A stretch of DNA of 64,000 bases from Halobacillus hunanensis (GTDB taxonomy: Bacteria > Bacillota > Bacilli > Bacillales > Halobacillaceae): NCBI RefSeq assembly GCF_900166655.1, contig NZ_FVZB01000005.1:186001-250000 (forward strand). The letters are read 5' to 3'. Of this stretch, positions 33,676-42,307 are shown in pieces. The position numbers were made by a program, and so were the translations under genes. The notes under the pieces are model-generated. The model was not told the DNA's origin and searched no databases. It saw only the letters and a program-made list of their open reading frames with translations. Each line of letters opens with the position of its first letter. Position 1 is the first letter of the stretch.

Positions 33676-34323
33676 ATGGATTTGCCTGAGTGGTTAGTGG
33701 AGGATGCTGAAAAGCGTATTAAACCTTATGATGTAGAAGGCTTTGTTCTTGGGCAAGGGAATGAGAATGCTGAGGTTGTTATCGTGGGAGAGGCGCCTGG
33801 GGAGAATGAAGCAGTGAAGGAAGAACCGTTTATTGGGAGAGCGGGAGATGAACTTGACAAGCAGCTTACTTATATAGGACTTCAAAGGGAAGATATTTAT
33901 ATTACCAGCACGGTTCGCAGCCGTCCTTATAAGTGGGTGAAAACAAATAAAAAAGGTACGAATGGAAAACGAAAGGCCAACCGCAAACCTAATAAGAAAG
34001 AAATTCTGGCACACGCTCCGATATTGGACTATCAACTTGAGCAAATATCTCCTTCATTAATTATTGTGTTAGGAGGGGTAGCCTATGAACGGTTGACTGG
34101 AAGGAAAGAAAAACTGTCCGAAGTGCTTGGAGAAGTCATCGAAACACCGATCATGAAACTTAAGGATGATGAGTATCAGCCATCCCATCAAAACTTTATT
34201 ATTTTCCCGCTGTATCACCCGGCAGCTGTATTTTATAATCCTAAAATTAAGGAAGATCTATACGCTTCATTAGATAATTTAAAAGCTTATTTAGATAAGC
34301 ACAATTTCGTAACAAAAACATGA
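33676..34323 (+). CDS. Uracil-DNA glycosylase superfamily protein lacking cysteines
   Basis: 215-aa DNA repair-type protein. Family-4-like motifs: VIVGEAPGENE, EEPFIGRAGDELDKQL, DIYITSTVRSRPYKW, NRKPNKKEILAHAPILDYQL, LIIVLGGVAYERL and the C-terminal YHPAAVFYNP. The protein has no cysteine at all, so the [4Fe-4S] cluster of family-4 enzymes cannot form. A lysine-rich insert (KTNKKGTNGKRKANRK) sits where one cluster ligand loop would be. AAGGAG 8 nt before ATG 33676 fixes the start. The gene is bracketed by two copies of the dispersed palindrome. Confidence 0.82.
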   Translation: MDLPEWLVEDAEKRIKPYDVEGFVLGQGNENAEVVIVGEAPGENEAVKEEPFIGRAGDELDKQLTYIGLQREDIYITSTVRSRPYKWVKTNKKGTNGKRKANRKPNKKEILAHAPILDYQLEQISPSLIIVLGGVAYERLTGRKEKLSEVLGEVIETPIMKLKDDEYQPSHQNFIIFPLYHPAAVFYNPKIKEDLYASLDNLKAYLDKHNFVTKT

Positions 34324-34362
34324 AATCTTTTATTAAGTGATAATACCCAAAAAATCCAAAAT

Positions 34363-34407
34363 CCCCCACCTCAGGTCATCCATAATTTGGATGACCTGAG
34401 GTGGGGG
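34363..34407. repeat. Dispersed palindrome, copy 3 (longest arms)
   Basis: CCCCCACCTCAGGTCATCCA (34363-34382), loop TAATT, TGGATGACCTGAGGTGGGGG (34388-34407). 20-bp perfect arms. Located between the convergent uracil-glycosylase and anti-sigma genes. Confidence 0.97.
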
Positions 34408-34424
34408 AGTAGGAATTATGTGAT

Positions 34425-35090
34425 TTATTGGGCTGCAGGCAGGGGTTGTTGTTTTTCGAAGACGAAGAATCCTTTTTGGCTAATGGAACTTGTGCCAATG
34501 CCTGTGCTTCGTCTGCTGTGAATAGCAATTTTCTCTGAAGAATCCATTCCTTCTATACTGTATATATCTGTTTTAGGGAAAAAAGCCTGTTGAGGTTGTT
34601 GTTCTGAAGCATTCCCAGGCTTGACTGTTCCAATGACCTCATGAAGTTCAGACTTTTCAACCCGGTTACCTGTTTGTACATACATTTCATTTTGAAACAT
34701 GACATAAGTTTGACGGATCATGGTCGGGCTTTGCTTATGATCTGTCCACGTCGTCCCGCTTAAGGTTTGTACAGACTGACCAGGGGATGAAGTGGATGTA
34801 ACGGATTGCTGGGCTTTTAATTCAGTAACTAAAGAACGTTCCGAAAGTGGAGAGGCTTTATGAACTTCTGATTGGGATGGCTGACTGGTTACCTGGAAAC
34901 AAAGTAAAGCGATCACAGCAACAGCAGGCATAGGTAAGGTAATTTTCATCCAATTTTTCGTCGGCTTCTTTGATTGATGATTGGTGACTTGTTGAACCAT
35001 TTTGTCAATATCCCGCTCTTCCATCGGAACTTTACGATATTTCACATTGTGATCCATCTTTTTTAATTTATGGTCTATTAAATCATTCAT
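34425..35090 (-). CDS. Putative membrane anti-sigma factor, non-zinc type
   Basis: 221-aa protein encoded directly after an ECF sigma gene, overlapping it by 8 bp. Hydrophilic basic N-terminus (MNDLIDHKLKKMDHNVKYRK), no HCC zinc motif, one transmembrane helix near residues 50-66 (TLPMPAVAVIALLCFQV), and an extracellular Ser/Thr/Gln-rich domain ending GFFVFEKQQPLPAAQ. Position and topology make it the likely anti-sigma partner; I recognise no named family. Confidence 0.72.
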   Translation of the reverse strand: MNDLIDHKLKKMDHNVKYRKVPMEERDIDKMVQQVTNHQSKKPTKNWMKITLPMPAVAVIALLCFQVTSQPSQSEVHKASPLSERSLVTELKAQQSVTSTSSPGQSVQTLSGTTWTDHKQSPTMIRQTYVMFQNEMYVQTGNRVEKSELHEVIGTVKPGNASEQQPQQAFFPKTDIYSIEGMDSSEKIAIHSRRSTGIGTSSISQKGFFVFEKQQPLPAAQ

Positions 35091-35667
35091 CTAGAAAACT
35101 CCCTCCTGATGTCAGCTGTTCTTGTAAAAGCTGACGAGCCCGCCTAAGCCTGGTTTTAATTGTGTTCGTACTAACTTGTAAAAGCTGGGCTATATCCTTT
35201 ACTTCAAATTCCTCAAAGTAATATAAAATAACAATTTCTCTGTATTTGTTATCTAATTGCAAGACATGTTCCAGAAGTTCCTCATCTTCACTTTTATGTA
35301 CGGTGTACTCTTCAGGTGTAGCCTGTGGGGAGGGGATACTCCGGAAAACCTCTGTACTTTTCCTTATCACTCTTTTAATATAGGCACTCTTAAGATGATC
35401 CTTACATAAGTTGATTGTTATTTTGTAAAGCCATGTTTTGACGCTGGATTGTTGTTTGAAGGTTGAATATTTCTCGTAGGCCTTAATAAATGCCTCCTGA
35501 GTTAAATCTTCAGCTAAGGAGTAGTCCTTCACATAAGAGTAGGCAAGCCATTTAAGGTCGTGACTATACTTGTGAATCCATTCCTCGACTAACTCATCAG
35601 CTGTTGGTTCTGGTTGCGTATGATTTGGTTTTTGAGAAGGTTCCTCTGTGCGTTCTTTGCTAATCAA
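35083..35667 (-). CDS. ECF sigma factor with linked membrane regulator
   Basis: About 194-aa sigma factor with region 2 (AYSYVKDYSLAEDLTQEAFI, then the helix SVKTWLYKITINLCKDHLKS) and region 4 (ILYYFEEFEVKDIAQLLQVS, then TNTIKTRLRRARQLLQEQL). I place the start at TTG 35667 because GAGGTGGG lies six bases before it; the ATG at 35682 has no well-placed site. A weak ECF-like -10 (CGTC at 35692-35689) would put the mRNA 5' end near that ATG, which also favours TTG. Third ECF factor in 23 kb. Confidence 0.85.
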   Translation of the reverse strand: MISKERTEEPSQKPNHTQPEPTADELVEEWIHKYSHDLKWLAYSYVKDYSLAEDLTQEAFIKAYEKYSTFKQQSSVKTWLYKITINLCKDHLKSAYIKRVIRKSTEVFRSIPSPQATPEEYTVHKSEDEELLEHVLQLDNKYREIVILYYFEEFEVKDIAQLLQVSTNTIKTRLRRARQLLQEQLTSGGSFLDE

Positions 35668-35866
35668 CTTGTCCCACCTCATAGAATAGACGACACCCCT
35701 CTCGTTAAGGTTTTTAGTAAGTTGAAAAAGACTTCGATTACAATTTCTATCTTACCACAGGTTTTGTGATAGTAATGGTATGGTTTGAAAAATGCCTTCG
35801 TGTGGAATGGTTATGGATTTTTAGGGAAGTATTTAAAAATGAAACGTCTTGACTGGAGGAGTAACT

Positions 35867-36772
35867 ATGTACCCTAAGTATTCATATTACAAAGAAACCA
35901 CGAAAGCTAAGCAGCAGCCATTAACGTTTCCGCCCCAGCATCAGATTACACAGCCAGGGACAGAATCTGCAATGAACCCAAAGCCAATCATTGAGAACCA
36001 GGAGTATAAAGGTAGTGAAAAGCTAGCTGGCAAAGTAGCCATTATTACAGGTGGGGACAGTGGAATTGGAGCCTCTGTTGCTATCGCCTATGCAAAGGAA
36101 GGGGCAGACCTTGTAATCCCATATTATTCAAGTGATGAAGACGAAGATGCCTTCCGCACGAAGAAACGCATCGAAGAACTTGGTCGCAAATGTTTGTTAT
36201 TAACAGGAGACCTTAGTGAACCCAACCATTGTGAAAACATTGTTCAGCAAACACTTGAAACCTTTGGAAATCTGCATATTCTCGTCAACAATCACGGTGT
36301 TCAATTTCCTCAGCAGAATTTAACAGACATTACTAATGAGCAGTTTGATAAGACGTTTAAAACGAATATTTATTCCTTTTTCTATTTATCAAAAGCTGCC
36401 CTGCCTCATTTAAGTGAAGGTGATGCTATCATCAATACGGCATCTGTTGTAGCTTATGAAGGGAACAAACAGCTTATTGATTACACAGCTACTAAAGGAG
36501 CGATTGTAAGTTTTACCAGAGCCTTGTCCCAAAACCTTGCGGACAAAGGGATTCGAGTGAATGCTGTGGCTCCTGGCCCTATTTGGACACCACTAATCCC
36601 GGCAAGCTTTTCGGCACAGGATGTGGAAATATTTGGAGCTGATACGCCTATGAAAAATGCCGGACAGCCATTTGAACTCGCTCCAACCTATGTGTACTTA
36701 TCATCAGACGATTCCCGGTATATCACAGGCCAAGTACTCCACGTAAACGGCGGTATAATGGTAAGCTCATAG
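35867..36772 (+). CDS. Short-chain dehydrogenase/reductase, general-stress type (YhdF-like)
   Basis: 301-aa NAD(P)-dependent oxidoreductase. It has an N-terminal extension of about 50 residues typical of the YhdF/YghA/YhxC group ([20 protein letters not shown]). Then come the cofactor loop [14 protein letters not shown], the NNHGVQ strand, the catalytic Ser ([11 protein letters not shown]) and YxxxK (IDYTATKGA), and the end [11 protein letters not shown]. Substrate unknown. The ATG at 35867 follows GGAGGAG. Upstream GTTTGA-N15-GGAATG is a poor sigma-B match. Confidence 0.87.
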   Translation: MYPKYSYYKETTKAKQQPLTFPPQHQITQPGTESAMNPKPIIENQEYKGSEKLAGKVAIITGGDSGIGASVAIAYAKEGADLVIPYYSSDEDEDAFRTKKRIEELGRKCLLLTGDLSEPNHCENIVQQTLETFGNLHILVNNHGVQFPQQNLTDITNEQFDKTFKTNIYSFFYLSKAALPHLSEGDAIINTASVVAYEGNKQLIDYTATKGAIVSFTRALSQNLADKGIRVNAVAPGPIWTPLIPASFSAQDVEIFGADTPMKNAGQPFELAPTYVYLSSDDSRYITGQVLHVNGGIMVSS

Positions 36773-36796
36773 GGAAAACCTAAATTCCAAAAATGT

Positions 36797-36837
36797 CCCA
36801 CCTCAGGTCATCCATTTTTTGGATGACCTGAGGTGGG
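36797..36837. repeat. Dispersed palindrome, copy 4
   Basis: CCCACCTCAGGTCATCCA (36797-36814), loop TTTTT, TGGATGACCTGAGGTGGG (36820-36837). 18-bp perfect arms, between the convergent SDR and nrdB genes, with no T run after the stem. Confidence 0.97.
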
Positions 36838-36849
36838 TACATATTCCAA

Positions 36850-37890
36850 TTATAATTCGTCGAAGCCGTTGTCTTCGGATACTTTGGTGTATTGTCTTGA
36901 TTTTTGTTCGAAGAAGTCTGATTTTCCTTCGTCGACTTCCTGATAAGCTCTAATCCATTTCAAAGGATTCTGATTGTACGCAGGGAAGGGCTGCTCGGCG
37001 CCCATCTGGATGCACCGATTGTTCGCCATAAACCTAATGTAATCTTCAAGGTCGCCAATCGGAATGCCAGGAAACCGCTCACCGATAATATGATGAGCCC
37101 ACTTTATTTCAAGCTCGGCCGCTTTCGCAAATGTCACCGTCACAAACCGCTCATATTCCGTTCGATTAAGTTCCGGATTTTCAGCCAGCGTTTCTTTGAA
37201 AATTCTTGTGAATAAATTAACATGGAGCTGCTCATCACGATTAATATAATTGATCATTGTACTCGTTGAAACCATTTTCTGATTACGTGCCAGATTGTAA
37301 AAGAAGGCAAATCCTGCGTAAAAGAACAATCCTTCCAGCACTACATCATACACGAGTGATTTTAAGAAGTTTTCTAGGTTAGCCTCCTCAGCAAAAGCCT
37401 CGTAGCCATCTGTAATAAACTGATTTCGCTCCATCAACACTTCATCGTGTTTCCAGTATTCAAAAATCCGTTCCTGTTCACTCTGATCCACAAGGGTGGA
37501 GAGGACATAAGAGTAGGATTGGTTATGAACCACTTCCTGAAAAGCAAGCACCTGCATGAGCGCTGATAAACTGGAGTCTGTCAGATAGTCTGTAATCTTA
37601 CCGGCATAATCAGTTTGAATGGAGTCAAGGAAGGCCAGTAACCCTATGATTTTTTTAAAAGAAGCCTGCTCTTGCTCTGATAACTGCGGCCATTGCTTCA
37701 AATCGTTGCTCATATTAATTTCGTTTGGGATCCAGAAATTTGAAAGCATTCGTTTATACAACGGGTAGGCCCACGAATAGCGGGTATCATCCCAGTTTAG
37801 TACGTTCGAGCTCTGTCCGTTAACAATTCCTGTTGAAGCGTTTGGTGCCTCATAATCGACTAGTTTTCGTTTGTGTATAGTCGTATTCAA
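36850..37890 (-). CDS. nrdB: Class I ribonucleotide reductase, small subunit
   Basis: 346-aa radical-generating subunit that supplies the tyrosyl radical to NrdA for making dNDPs. Metal ligands and radical site: Asp in LAFLDSIQTDYAG, Glu/His/Tyr in QEVVHNQSYSYV (E, H+3, Y+7), Glu in VLEGLFFYAGF, and Glu/His in NRDEQLHVNLF. The C-terminal acidic tail EDNGFDEL docks on NrdA. Start is TTG at 37890 with AAGGAGG nine bases upstream; the nrdA stop lies in this ribosome site. Confidence 0.93.
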   Translation of the reverse strand: MNTTIHKRKLVDYEAPNASTGIVNGQSSNVLNWDDTRYSWAYPLYKRMLSNFWIPNEINMSNDLKQWPQLSEQEQASFKKIIGLLAFLDSIQTDYAGKITDYLTDSSLSALMQVLAFQEVVHNQSYSYVLSTLVDQSEQERIFEYWKHDEVLMERNQFITDGYEAFAEEANLENFLKSLVYDVVLEGLFFYAGFAFFYNLARNQKMVSTSTMINYINRDEQLHVNLFTRIFKETLAENPELNRTEYERFVTVTFAKAAELEIKWAHHIIGERFPGIPIGDLEDYIRFMANNRCIQMGAEQPFPAYNQNPLKWIRAYQEVDEGKSDFFEQKSRQYTKVSEDNGFDEL

Positions 37891-37905
37891 TTCCGTCAGC
37901 CTCCT

Positions 37906-40137
37906 TTATGATGAGCAGCTTTCACATTCGTCATATTCCCCCTGGCTGGAGGTAGAACGTGTATAGTAAGTCGTTTTCAGTCCCTGCTTCCAAGCATCTA
38001 CATGTAAAGCGAGCAATTCCTTTGCTTTAATCGTATTGTGAACATACATATTAAACGAGATCGATTGATCGACATATCGTTGACGAACCGCATTTTGCTT
38101 AATACTCGTATGCTGATCAATATCATAAGCCGACTTATAATACCAATAGGTTTCCGTATTTAAATCCGGTGCCGTTACAGGGATTTTATAGTCTTTTTTT
38201 TCCTCGGAATAAAACTTTTTAAAAATCGGATCTATGCTGGCAGTGCTTCCCGCAATAATCGAGGTGCTGGAGTTTGGTGCAACGGCCATCAAGTAGCCGT
38301 TACGCATGCCGTTTTCCGCAACGTCTTGCTGTAACTTCATCCAGTTCCAGCTTGCATCTTGATCAAACGACCGTTTAATAAAAAATTCACCCGTTTCCCA
38401 GTCCGATCCTTGAAAATAAGGGTAGCTCCCTTTTTCACGAGCAAGCTCACTGCTGGCCTGAATGGTGTAGAAGGCAACAGCCTCATACACTTCTTTCGTA
38501 TAATCGACAGCCTCCTCCGATTCCCAGGCGATTTTTTTACGGGCAAGCAGGTGGGCCCAGCCAAATGTTCCAAGGCCAATGCCGCGATAAGACTGGTTTG
38601 TCAGTTGAGCCTGCTTCACAGGAATCGTATTCTGATCGATCACATTATCCAGCATCCGTACCTGAATTGGAATCAGCCGTGGAAGAACTCCAGCTGGAAC
38701 AGCACGGCCTAGGTTCACACTGGATAAATTACAAACCACAAAATCACCCGGGTTTTGGACAGTGATGATTTTCCCGTCCTCTATATACTGCTCCTCCTGT
38801 ACAGTAGGGCTCTGATTCTGCAAAATTTCAGTACACAAATTGCTGCAGTACACCATTCCTTGATGACTATTTGGATTCATGCGATTGACCTCATCACGAT
38901 AAAACATGTAGGGAGTCCCTGTTTCAAGCTGGCCAATCATCATTCGTTTCATAACCTCAATTGCAGGTACAGGTTCTTTTGATAAACGAGGGTGTTCAAC
39001 GCAAGCCCAATATCGATCACGGAACGATCCGCTGCCACGACTTTCATCGTAATAATCCTCAAGCGAAAACCCCATCACGGAACGAATTTCATGCGGATCA
39101 AACAAGTACCAATCCTCACGCTTTTCAACAGCTTCCATAAACACATCAGGAATGGATATCCCCGTAAACAAATCATGCGTTCGCTGTCTTTCATCACCAT
39201 TGTTCAAACGGCTATCGAGAAACGGAAAAATATCCTTATGCCAAACGTCAAGGTACACCGCCACAGCCCCTTGACGCTGTCCAAGTTGATCCACACTGAC
39301 CGCTGTATTATTGAGCTGCTTCATCCAGGGAAGCACTCCTGAGGAAACTCCTGTAAAACCACGAATATCACTACCGCGGCTGCGTATTTTACCTAAATAA
39401 ACACCGATTCCTCCGCCGTGTTTACTCAAATTCGCCACATCTGTGTTAGTGTCGTAGATCGACTGTAAACTATCATCGACTGTATCAATGAAACAAGAGC
39501 TCAATTGGCCATAACGTTTGCCGGCATTCGCCAGTGTTGGTGTGGCTACGGTCATATAGAGGTTACTCAACGCCCAATACGATTCCTTCACCCGTTCTAT
39601 ACGCTTTGAATGATTCTCCTCTGCCATCAACGTCATGGCGATAATCATGAAGCGCTCCTGAGGAAGCTCAAACACTTCACCAGCCTTTGACTTCGCCAAA
39701 TAGCGATCCCCGAGAGTTTTTAATCCAATATAAGTGAACAAACGATCACGTTCAGGGACAATGGCCGTCTCGAGCTCATCAATTTCCTGCTTAGAATAAT
39801 AGCTAAGTAAATCCGCACTATAAATACCTTCGTCTTTCAACATCTCCATTAAGTGACCTAACCCTGCATACGGCTTACTCTGAGTACGATTGCGAGCCGA
39901 GTCTTCATACATCATCTCTAACTGAATTCGTGCAGCCAAATACGTCCATTCCGGCTCCTTCTCATTAATTTCAGCCAAACACTCCAGGACTAATGCTTTG
40001 CCCTGCTCCCCACGCTCCATTTGACCAAGGTTCATATACGGAAGCTTGTCCAACAATCGCTGGATATCCAGTGATGAGAAACTTTTCACCTGCTCTGCTA
40101 ACCATGCTTGCCAGTCCAATGTATACACTGCTGCCAT
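37906..40137 (-). CDS. nrdA: Class I ribonucleotide reductase, large subunit
   Basis: 743-aa catalytic subunit. Active-site features: Cys in GQLSSCFIDTVDDS, the NxCxE triad in CSNLCTEIL, second redox Cys in VVCNLSSVNLGR, the Tyr pair region TYYTRS, and the C-terminal CESCSS that shuttles electrons from thioredoxin. The N-terminus is short and shows no full ATP-cone, so activity regulation by dATP may be absent (inference). It forms an operon with nrdB under a cobalamin riboswitch and terminator upstream. Confidence 0.93.
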   Translation of the reverse strand: MAAVYTLDWQAWLAEQVKSFSSLDIQRLLDKLPYMNLGQMERGEQGKALVLECLAEINEKEPEWTYLAARIQLEMMYEDSARNRTQSKPYAGLGHLMEMLKDEGIYSADLLSYYSKQEIDELETAIVPERDRLFTYIGLKTLGDRYLAKSKAGEVFELPQERFMIIAMTLMAEENHSKRIERVKESYWALSNLYMTVATPTLANAGKRYGQLSSCFIDTVDDSLQSIYDTNTDVANLSKHGGGIGVYLGKIRSRGSDIRGFTGVSSGVLPWMKQLNNTAVSVDQLGQRQGAVAVYLDVWHKDIFPFLDSRLNNGDERQRTHDLFTGISIPDVFMEAVEKREDWYLFDPHEIRSVMGFSLEDYYDESRGSGSFRDRYWACVEHPRLSKEPVPAIEVMKRMMIGQLETGTPYMFYRDEVNRMNPNSHQGMVYCSNLCTEILQNQSPTVQEEQYIEDGKIITVQNPGDFVVCNLSSVNLGRAVPAGVLPRLIPIQVRMLDNVIDQNTIPVKQAQLTNQSYRGIGLGTFGWAHLLARKKIAWESEEAVDYTKEVYEAVAFYTIQASSELAREKGSYPYFQGSDWETGEFFIKRSFDQDASWNWMKLQQDVAENGMRNGYLMAVAPNSSTSIIAGSTASIDPIFKKFYSEEKKDYKIPVTAPDLNTETYWYYKSAYDIDQHTSIKQNAVRQRYVDQSISFNMYVHNTIKAKELLALHVDAWKQGLKTTYYTRSTSSQGEYDECESCSS

Positions 40138-40238
40138 CTAACCACTCCTTTTAACAACTTTTGAAAAAGGTGATGTGAGAAACTCTGATTTAGAAGGAGG
40201 AGCTCCCATCACATGTAGTCTCATTGAATAAATAATCA

Positions 40239-40269
40239 TAAAAAAATCCGCTCATTCAATTGAGCGGAT
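40239..40269 (-). terminator. Expression-platform terminator of the cobalamin riboswitch
   Basis: atccgctca / tgagcggat with a 6-nt loop. On the minus strand it is followed by TTTTTTT. It lies between the aptamer and nrdA. Confidence 0.92.
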
Positions 40270-40371
40270 GAAACCATGAAACGAAGACGGATGTCCAAAA
40301 GTTGAAGGTGGAGACACCTCTTCATTCCATCGCTTCATCTTCTCAATCCCCGAAGAAGTTGAAACTTCCGT

Positions 40372-40533
40372 GCGTAAGAAGACAGGTCTCCTGACTCACG
40401 CTCATTTCTACTCCGGTCCTTCCCGTGCATAGCACACAGTGGATTGTTCCGTTTCGAGAGCGATGACAGTTGCGGGGGCAGTTCCGGATTCGCACCGGAT
40501 TCCCTATTAAGCCTTGTGGCATCTTCTCTACGC
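40372..40533 (-). promoter_or_regulatory. Cobalamin (B12) riboswitch upstream of nrdAB
   Basis: Reading the minus strand: ttgcgtagagaag, GCCACAAGG, AATAGGGAATCCGGTGCGAA, CTGCCCCCGCAACTG and the B12 box GTCAGGAGACCTG, closed by cttcttacgc. These are the core elements of the AdoCbl riboswitch in the right order. High B12 is expected to end transcription at the downstream terminator, saving this B12-independent reductase when a B12-dependent one can work (inference). Confidence 0.96.
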
Positions 40534-40717
40534 AAATACTATATGTAGTGTTAATTGATTTAATTTTTAGCTTATATTGTGTTTTTATCATAACGAAGAT
40601 TGTAAAACTCTGCAACAGTTTTTCAAGGATTAGGAATATATCCCTGCTGGAAAGGAATCGAAAAAACGATGTAGAATTAATAGTGTAGAGGCAGGAAGCC
40701 AAAAGGAGGCAAACACG

Positions 40718-41398
40718 ATGACTTCATTTAACTGGCATCAAGAAGCTGAAAGGCAGTGGAATGATCGAGTAGAGTTTTGGAATGCAAACAGCAAGAATAT
40801 GTGGGACGAGGGGAGCAGAAAAACGATTATCCCTTTTTTACAAGAGCATGTTGAAGCAGGGAGTAAAGTAGCAGACCTTGGGTGTGGAGACGGATATGGT
40901 TCCTATAAACTTGAGCAAGAAGGTTATAATGTTACAGGACTGGATATCTCACAAGATATGATTGCACGTGCGAAGGCACGTCTTGAACATGAGAGACTGC
41001 AGTTCGTACAAGGAGATCTCACTCATCTTCCTTTTGAAAAGGAAAGCTTTGATGCGATTATGGCTGTAAATAGTCTGGAATGGACAGAAGTTCCTTACAA
41101 GGGTCTTGAGGAAATGAAGCGGGTGCTTAAAAAAGGCGGTCAACTGTGCATAGGCATTTTAGGGCCGACCGCGAAGCCAAGAATGAATAGTTACCGGCGG
41201 GTTTACGGAGAAGAAGTGATTTGTAACACGATGATGCCATGGGAACTCAGGCAAATGGCTGAGGAAACAGGATGGAATCTTATTGATGGACATGGGGTCT
41301 ACAAACGGGAAGTAGAGGGAGAGGACGTTTCCCATTTCCCAGTAGAACTAAAGCAGGCACTCACGTTCATGTGGGTCTTTTTATTTGAGAAAAAGTAA
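40718..41398 (+). CDS. Class I SAM-dependent methyltransferase
   Basis: 226-aa Rossmann methyltransferase: motif I VADLGCGDGYGSYKLEQEGY, motif II GLDISQDMIARAKAR, VQGDLTHLPFEKESFDAIMAVN, and LKKGGQLCIGILGP. UbiE/Methyltransf_11 type; the methyl acceptor is unknown. AAAGGAGG before the ATG. Monocistronic, divergent from the nrd riboswitch transcript. Confidence 0.85.
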   Translation: MTSFNWHQEAERQWNDRVEFWNANSKNMWDEGSRKTIIPFLQEHVEAGSKVADLGCGDGYGSYKLEQEGYNVTGLDISQDMIARAKARLEHERLQFVQGDLTHLPFEKESFDAIMAVNSLEWTEVPYKGLEEMKRVLKKGGQLCIGILGPTAKPRMNSYRRVYGEEVICNTMMPWELRQMAEETGWNLIDGHGVYKREVEGEDVSHFPVELKQALTFMWVFLFEKK

Positions 41399-41429
41399 AT
41401 AAAATGTGCTCTATATAGCTAGAACAATT

Positions 41430-41467
41430 ACGCGTCTCTATTAACCTTTTATAGAGACGCGTTTCTT
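41430..41467 (+). terminator. Rho-independent terminator
   Basis: acgcgtctcta / tagagacgcgt then TTCTTCTT. It closes the methyltransferase transcript. Confidence 0.8.
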
Positions 41468-41546
41468 CTTATGTTTACTTTTTAGGGAGCTGAATGGTCA
41501 CAGAAGATAGAATTAAAGATTCTTTTCAAATAAGTGGGTGTATTCA

Positions 41547-41604
41547 TTGACATGTGACACAGTGTCATATATAGTAGTTCTTGTTCTTAAGTGACACAGT
41601 GTCA
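41547..41604 (+). promoter_or_regulatory. TetR-controlled promoter with two operators
   Basis: -35 TTGACA (41547-41552), 17 nt, -10 TATAGT (41570-41575). The 13-bp palindrome TGACACAGTGTCA fills the spacer (41555-41567) and is repeated exactly at 41592-41604, 37 bp centre to centre, before the tetR start. Binding would block RNA polymerase, so the tetR-MFS operon is most likely self-repressed. Confidence 0.85.
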
Positions 41605-41627
41605 TTTTTAATTAGATTGGGGGAAAA

Positions 41628-42248
41628 ATGATGCCCAAACAGACATTTTTCAACTTGAACGAAGAAAAAAGGCAAGCCTTGATAGATGCAGCAAAAAAAG
41701 AGTTTTCAAGAGTCTCGATTTACGATGCATCTATTTCAAATATCGTGAAGACGGCGAAAATATCAAGAGGGAGTTTTTATCAGTATTTCGAAGATAAAGA
41801 AGATATCTTCTTTTATTTGCTAAACGAGGATGCAAAGAGGAGGCATGAGCATTTTATAACCTTTCTTAAAAAATATGACGGAGATATATTTGAAACGATG
41901 ATTGCGATCTTTCAAGTTTCTCTGGAATATTCCCAAGATCAAGGTAAAAATGATTTTATTAGAAATGCCTTCTTAAATATGAATTATAAAATAGAAAATA
42001 CATTCGCTAAACTTCTGACAAAAGATACATTTAACAAGCGTTATGCGGAAATCTTTAAGCTAATAAATACGGAAAAATTAAATGTTTCGAGTGAAGAGGA
42101 GTTATATCACTTTCTCGAAATTACCGTAGCGGTTACCTTTCATAACCTTGTACAAAGTTATGCAAAGGAGTTGCCGATAGAGGAAGCTATGGAAAACTAC
42201 ACAGCAGAATTAAGTTTACTAAAGAGGGGCCTTATAAAGTCACCTTAA
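41628..42248 (+). CDS. TetR-family repressor of the adjacent efflux gene
   Basis: About 206-aa repressor with an N-terminal TetR HTH (residues about 12-58: KRQALIDAAKKEFSRVSIYD and SISNIVKTAKISRGSFYQYF, then EDKEDIFFYLL) and a ligand-binding helical domain. The ATG at 41628 or 41631 follows TGGGGG. Upstream lies a promoter with two identical operators. It is followed after 59 bp by a DHA2 exporter, presumably its target. Inducer unknown. Confidence 0.9.
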   Translation: MMPKQTFFNLNEEKRQALIDAAKKEFSRVSIYDASISNIVKTAKISRGSFYQYFEDKEDIFFYLLNEDAKRRHEHFITFLKKYDGDIFETMIAIFQVSLEYSQDQGKNDFIRNAFLNMNYKIENTFAKLLTKDTFNKRYAEIFKLINTEKLNVSSEEELYHFLEITVAVTFHNLVQSYAKELPIEEAMENYTAELSLLKRGLIKSP

Positions 42249-42307
42249 TTTATAAACAATAATAAAGGTTCTTTTACTCTTTTAATCATATGGAAAGAAG
42301 GAATAAC

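Noticed and set aside
35780-35830. Sigma-B promoter before the SDR gene (GTTTGA-N15-GGAATG)
   Set aside because: The -10 differs at key positions from GGGWAW, so I do not list it as a feature, although the gene family is often stress-induced.
38337-39342. Open frames overlapping nrdA on both strands
   Set aside because: The NrdA frame carries all catalytic motifs; the others are shadows without start signals.
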